DNA from: an uncultured Prevotellaceae bacterium
Lineage (GTDB): Bacteria; Bacteroidota; Bacteroidia; Bacteroidales; Bacteroidaceae
NCBI GenBank assembly: GCA_902761605.1
Contig: CACWLC010000003.1
Span: 1 to 64,000, forward strand
Reading direction: 5' to 3'
DNA length: 64,000 nt
Part shown: positions 60,144 through 64,000 of the stretch, one piece after another
How positions within the stretch are numbered: position 1 is the stretch's first letter
How the letters are laid out: each line of letters starts with the position of its first letter
The notes under the pieces: model-generated
Databases searched by the model: none
The model's input: the letters and a program-made list of their open reading frames with translations, nothing else
What the model was told of the DNA's origin: nothing
Made by a program: the position numbers and the translations under genes

Positions 60144-63122
60144 ATGAGAAGACTATTCAGTTTACTTGTCGTATCGATGACAACAATCGTGGCATTCGCC
60201 CAAGGAACCGTTAGTGGAACAGTGATAGAACAAGACACAGAAGAAGCGGTAATCCAAGCCACAGCAGCAGTATTAAAAGGGCAAAAAATCGTAGCCAACG
60301 CAGTGACCAACACAAATGGCGCATTCTCTATCAAGGTGCCAAGTGACGGAACATACGATCTGAGAATCACATACGTGGGTTTTAAGACCTATTCCAAGAA
60401 GATAAAGATTGAGGGTAAGAATGTACCTCTGGGAACCATCAAGCTCGAAGCTGATGCCATCATGCTGAAAGGTGCTACCGTAACCGGCCATGCTGCTAAG
60501 GTGATACTGAAGGCCGACACCTTTGTATATAATGCAAACGCATTCCGTACTCCTGAGGGATCTGTCGTTGAGGAACTCGTAAAAAGACTCCCTGGAGCTG
60601 AGGTCAGCGATGATGGAACTATCAAGATCAATGGTAAGGAGGTGAAGAAGATACTCGTTGACGGTAAGGAATTCATGACTGGCGACACCAAGACAGCAAT
60701 GAAGAACCTGCCAACGAATATCATCGACCGTATCAAGGCCTACGACAAGCAGAGCGACCTTGCCCGTGTGTCAGGTATCGAGGATGGTGAGGAAGAGACA
60801 GTGCTCGATTTCGGCATCAAGCAGGGAATGAACAAGGGTATCATGGCCAATGCCGACCTCGCAGCAGGTACCAAAGACCGTTATGCAGGAAGAATCTTTG
60901 GAGGAGTGATGAAGAACGACCTGAAGATGTTCCTTATGACCAATGCCAACAACACCAACGACATGGGTTTCCCAGGAGGTGGAGGCGGTGGCCGATGGGG
61001 TGGGGGCCGTCAGGGTCTCAACGCCAATAAGATGGTAGGTGTAAACATCAACTATGAGAAGACCGACAAACTGAAGCTCGACGGAAGTGTGAGATGGAAC
61101 CATAGTGACAACGACACCTATTCAAAGAACAACAGCAAGAACTTCATCGATGAGACGAGAACACAATACCGCAATAGTCAGACTCATAACTTCTCACGTT
61201 CTAACAGCTGGAACGGTCAGATGCGACTCGAATGGCAGCCAGACTCGATGACTAACATCATGTTCCGTCCGAACTTCTCATATAGCAGCAATGACGGTAC
61301 TAACGAAAGTTTGAATGCAACATTTGACAATGATCCGTATAACTACAGCTCAGACCCATTGAAAGATGTTATGGAGATAGCAAAGAAATACGGTATCGCA
61401 CAGAACTACAGCGTGCAGAACAGTATCAGCTATAGCGACTCGAAGAACCTCAGGGGAATGTTGCAGTTTAACAGACGACTGAACAGCACGGGACGTAACA
61501 TCACCCTGCAGTTGAATGCGAACTGGAGCGAGGGAACAAACAAGTCGATGTCAAACAACTATACCGAGCTCTTCCAGGTGATGAACTATCAAGGCACAGG
61601 CGACTCGATATATCAGACCAACAGATACAGTCTTACTCCTCAGGACAGATGGGGGTATAGTGCTCGTCTGACATATAGTGAGCCGATTGCGCGTCAGGTT
61701 TATCTGCAGTTCAGCTACAGGTATAACTACAGCTATACCAAGAGTGATCGTAAGACCTACAGTCTGACAGATGTGGACTATATGGGTATTGTCCCACAAT
61801 ACAGAAACTGGGATGCATATCTGAGTCTGCTGAACAAGCCTCTTGACAGTTACGAGGATACAAACCTCAGCCGTTTCTCAGAATATAAGAACTATACACA
61901 TACGGGAGAGGTGATGTTGCGTATAGTACGTAAGGCATTCAACTTCAACGTAGGTTTCCAGGTGATACCTCAGAAGTCGCACTTCATTCAGGACTACACC
62001 ACTCGTGTGAACGGACAGACCACACGTCTGAGAGCTGATACCACACGAACAGTAACCAACTTCACACCAACGCTCGACTTCCGTTGGAAGAAATCGCAGA
62101 CAGGACAGTTACGCTTCACATATCGCGGACGTACTGAGCAGCCCTCGATGAGCGACCTGCTGGAGGTGTATGATGACAGTGACCCATTGCGTGTCACGAC
62201 TGGTAACCCAGGACTGAAACCATCGTTCACCCAGAACTTCAACCTCTTCTATAATGACTATTTCACCAATCACCAGAGGGCAATTATGACCTTCGTGAAC
62301 TTCTCTACAACAAGTAATTCTATTGCGAACAAGACTTCGTATCGTGAGGATGGTTCTGGTGGTACCATTACACGACCTGAGAATGTGAATGGCAACTGGA
62401 ACGGAAATCTGGGATTCATGTTTAATACAGCCGTAGACTCAGCTGCATTCTTCAATATCAACACATTCACCAACCTTGGATATAACCATCGTATTGGTTT
62501 TGTAAGTACAGATAAGAATTCAGAATCGAAGAGAAGCGTGACAAATTCGCTGAATGTAAGCGAGCGCATGGCAGCAAGCTATCGTAACGACTGGCTTGAG
62601 ATTGAACTCAACGGATCACTGAACTATACCCGTTCGCGCAGTGAGTTGCAGACAAATAATAATCTTGATACGTGGGCTTTTTCCTATGGAGGTATGATAG
62701 GACTGACAGCTCCTTGGGGTACATCACTGACAACGAACATGAACATGCAGAGTCGTAGGGGATATACAGATGCCTCGATGAATACCAACGAGCTGATATG
62801 GAACGCACAGGTAGCACAGAGTTTCCTGAAGGGTAATGCCCTTACCATCTCACTGCAGTTGTATGACATCCTGGGACAGCAGTCGACAGTAAGCCGAACA
62901 TTATCTGCACTCTCAAGCAGTGATACAGAATATAATGCTATTACAAGCTATGCCATGCTGCATGTTATCTACAGACTGAATCTCTTTGGAGGCTCTTTCG
63001 GCGGTCCTCGTGGAGGCCGTGGTGGAAGAGAAGGCCGTGGTGGAAGAGAAGGACGTGGCGGATTTGGAGGCGGCTTTGGCGGTCCTCGCGGAGGCGGCTT
63101 CGGTGGCGGAAGAAGGTTCTAA
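60144..63122 (+). CDS. Outer-membrane beta-barrel protein with carboxypeptidase-like domain (TonB-receptor fold)
   Basis: The 992-residue protein has a signal peptide (MRRLFSLLVVSMTTIVAFAQ). A carboxypeptidase-regulatory-like domain follows (GTVSGTVIEQDTEEAVIQAT to DLRITYVGFKTYSKKI), then a plug-like region (VVEELVKRLPGAEVSDDGTI, KILVDGKEFMTGDTKTAMKN) and a long OMP_b-brl_3-type barrel. This group resembles SusC/TonB-dependent receptors but usually has no SusD partner, and none lies here. The transported or secreted substrate is unknown. The last ~45 residues are a Gly/Arg-rich tail (GGREGRGG and GGFGGGFGGPRGGG units) after the final strand, and the protein ends RRF. No consensus promoter box was seen in the leader. 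Confidence 0.82.
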   Translation: MRRLFSLLVVSMTTIVAFAQGTVSGTVIEQDTEEAVIQATAAVLKGQKIVANAVTNTNGAFSIKVPSDGTYDLRITYVGFKTYSKKIKIEGKNVPLGTIKLEADAIMLKGATVTGHAAKVILKADTFVYNANAFRTPEGSVVEELVKRLPGAEVSDDGTIKINGKEVKKILVDGKEFMTGDTKTAMKNLPTNIIDRIKAYDKQSDLARVSGIEDGEEETVLDFGIKQGMNKGIMANADLAAGTKDRYAGRIFGGVMKNDLKMFLMTNANNTNDMGFPGGGGGGRWGGGRQGLNANKMVGVNINYEKTDKLKLDGSVRWNHSDNDTYSKNNSKNFIDETRTQYRNSQTHNFSRSNSWNGQMRLEWQPDSMTNIMFRPNFSYSSNDGTNESLNATFDNDPYNYSSDPLKDVMEIAKKYGIAQNYSVQNSISYSDSKNLRGMLQFNRRLNSTGRNITLQLNANWSEGTNKSMSNNYTELFQVMNYQGTGDSIYQTNRYSLTPQDRWGYSARLTYSEPIARQVYLQFSYRYNYSYTKSDRKTYSLTDVDYMGIVPQYRNWDAYLSLLNKPLDSYEDTNLSRFSEYKNYTHTGEVMLRIVRKAFNFNVGFQVIPQKSHFIQDYTTRVNGQTTRLRADTTRTVTNFTPTLDFRWKKSQTGQLRFTYRGRTEQPSMSDLLEVYDDSDPLRVTTGNPGLKPSFTQNFNLFYNDYFTNHQRAIMTFVNFSTTSNSIANKTSYREDGSGGTITRPENVNGNWNGNLGFMFNTAVDSAAFFNINTFTNLGYNHRIGFVSTDKNSESKRSVTNSLNVSERMAASYRNDWLEIELNGSLNYTRSRSELQTNNNLDTWAFSYGGMIGLTAPWGTSLTTNMNMQSRRGYTDASMNTNELIWNAQVAQSFLKGNALTISLQLYDILGQQSTVSRTLSALSSSDTEYNAITSYAMLHVIYRLNLFGGSFGGPRGGRGGREGRGGREGRGGFGGGFGGPRGGGFGGGRRF

Positions 63123-63126
63123 AATA

Positions 63127-63153
63127 AAAATCCCGCTTACTCAGCGGGATTTT
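63127..63153. terminator. Bidirectional terminator
   Basis: AAAATCCCGC pairs with GCGGGATTTT, followed by CTTTTTC. It lies between the barrel gene and the convergent DUF5606 gene, whose stop codon is in the loop. Confidence 0.85.
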
Positions 63154-63565
63154 CTTTTTCTTCTGTTTCGGCATCCTTGAAGTCGGTGATGCCGTTTTCA
63201 ATGAGGATGTTATACCATGTGATGAGTTTCTTGATGTGGCTGTTCTGTACTCTGTCACGATCCCACTCAGGAAGAACCTTTGAGAAATAGTCCTGAAGTT
63301 CCTTGGCAGAAGCCTTCTTCTCATTAATGCTACACTTCTTACCCTCTTCCAGATTCTTCATGTTCTCGAGGACATCCATAAGGGGGATGTCATCAGTCTC
63401 AGTGAACATCGCAATATCGTTGAGCGATGTGATTCTGTCTGTTGCGAAGGCTGGCATACGACGATGTGTGGAGTCGAGAGCCTCAACGATAAGGTTGTTC
63501 TTTCCCTGTGAAACGAGTTTGTAAAGACCGGGCTTGCCGGCAATAGCTAAAATTACTTGTTGCAT
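63137..63565 (-). CDS. DUF5606-domain protein
   Basis: The 142-residue protein, MQQVILAIAGKPGLYKLVSQ followed by LDSTHRRMPAFATDRITSL, matches the Bacteroidetes family DUF5606. It has an SH3-like start and a helical C-terminal half (AKELQDYFSKVLPEWDRDRV) ending in an acidic tail. The family often lies beside coaE, but its function is not known. The same reading frame continues upstream without a stop into coaE. The codons between are A-rich and look like an untranslated leader, so either two proteins are made, by initiation at 63565, or one fused protein. Confidence 0.75.
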   Translation of the reverse strand: MQQVILAIAGKPGLYKLVSQGKNNLIVEALDSTHRRMPAFATDRITSLNDIAMFTETDDIPLMDVLENMKNLEEGKKCSINEKKASAKELQDYFSKVLPEWDRDRVQNSHIKKLITWYNILIENGITDFKDAETEEKENPAE

Positions 63566-64000
63566 TTTATTTCTTGTTTTATATTTTTTATTTAAGAATT
63601 GCTCAATCTGTTCGTCAATGTCTCTCTCTCCGTCATTGATGATCTCATAGTCGGCTCGCTTTCTTACCTCTTCCTGAGGCAACTGGCGCCCCATCCATTC
63701 CAGCACCTTCTCTCTTGTGATACCATCGCGATGCATAACCCTCTGGATTCTCACCTCCTCTGGGGCTGTCACCACGATAGCCTTATCTACAAGTGAAATG
63801 GCTCCTGACTCATAGAGAATGGCACTCTCCATCCACTGAAGACCACTCGCCTCGAAATCCCTGAAGACAGCCGGATGCACAATTGCATCAATAGCTTTGG
63901 CATTGTCCTCTGATTCCAAGAGAAACTTTGCGACAACTGCCTTGTTAAGCTGTTCACCATTGTAGGTGTCTGGGCCTATGAGAGCTGTGAGACGTTGACG
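63566..64000 (-). CDS. coaE: Dephospho-CoA kinase, C-terminal part (runs off right edge)
   Basis: The last ~145 codons of coaE are present; the P-loop N-terminus is outside the window. Seen are LTALIGPDTYNGEQLNKAVV, DAIVHPAVFRDFE, VVTAPEEVRIQRVMHRDGIT and the lid and C-terminal REKVLEWMGRQLPQEEVRKR with ADYEIINDGERD. CoaE adds the 3'-phosphate in the last step of coenzyme A synthesis. No stop codon follows the natural C-terminus (IEQFLNK). The frame continues through KYKTRNK into the DUF5606 start at 63565. The true end of the protein is therefore uncertain: a fusion, or a gene that lost its stop. Confidence 0.85.

Overview
This window looks like a chromosomal segment of a Bacteroidales bacterium, most like Prevotella and its relatives. 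Most genes have a Bacteroidetes-type promoter (a -7 box TAnnTTTGC, often with TTTG about 20 bases upstream) and A-rich leaders in place of Shine-Dalgarno sites. The families also fit: UpxY-type antiterminator, DUF5606, DUF4105, a six-SLBB export protein, a FeoA-FeoB fusion, and OMP_b-brl-type outer-membrane proteins. No rRNA, intact tRNA or CRISPR array was found. These assignments rest on reading translations and motifs; no database search was run.

Region 1 (1-2.5 kb) is accessory DNA at what looks like a tRNA-Ser integration site. It holds the start of an XRE regulator running off the left edge, a cluster of GAACATA palindromes, and a ~360-base array of degenerate 11-base units. A possible small RNA follows. 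Then comes a ~1.1 kb element bounded by a 16-base direct repeat resembling a tRNA-Ser 3' end. That element carries an orphan HicB antitoxin and a fused remnant of two regulators, but no integrase.

Region 2 (2.5-32.6 kb) is mostly core genome. It encodes an Fe-type alcohol dehydrogenase, a Nudix hydrolase, an FAD oxidoreductase, a cytidylate-kinase-like protein, PheT, YebC, LepA, a Crp/Fnr regulator, a ModF-like ABC ATPase, RuvC, FeoAB, an ABC ATPase, SecA, a phosphatase-fold protein, a DUF4105 membrane protein, a FadL-like outer-membrane protein, LptC, a CBS/CorC membrane protein and a PpiD-type isomerase. LptC, the FadL-like protein, SecA and PpiD point to envelope biogenesis as a recurring theme.

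Region 3 (32.6-55.6 kb) is an exopolysaccharide or O-antigen-like locus. A divergent UpxY-type antiterminator faces a ~22 kb operon read in one direction: SLBB export protein, Wzz, Wzx flippase, ATP-grasp ligase, epimerase, WecE-like aminotransferase, four GT4 glycosyltransferases, LbH acyltransferase, Wzy-like polymerase, WbsX-like GH99 protein, TupA-like ATP-grasp, radical SAM/SPASM protein, WcaJ/WbaP-type initiating transferase, and an unusual protein joining two outer-membrane-barrel-like copies to a PAP2 phosphatase. The middle of the operon looks more AT-rich than its flanks, as is usual for exchangeable surface-sugar loci.

Region 4 (55.6-64 kb) holds menBCE for menaquinone, aroB, a large outer-membrane beta-barrel protein, and coaE joined in frame to a DUF5606 gene at the right edge.

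Two repeat systems run through the window. One is arrays of degenerate 7-base units, such as TCCACTA or AACCAAT, which sit between operon genes and also inside at least seven coding sequences without breaking frame. The other is REP-like palindromic elements lying inside two coding sequences and forming protein linkers. With the 11-base array, these are the least expected features seen here.
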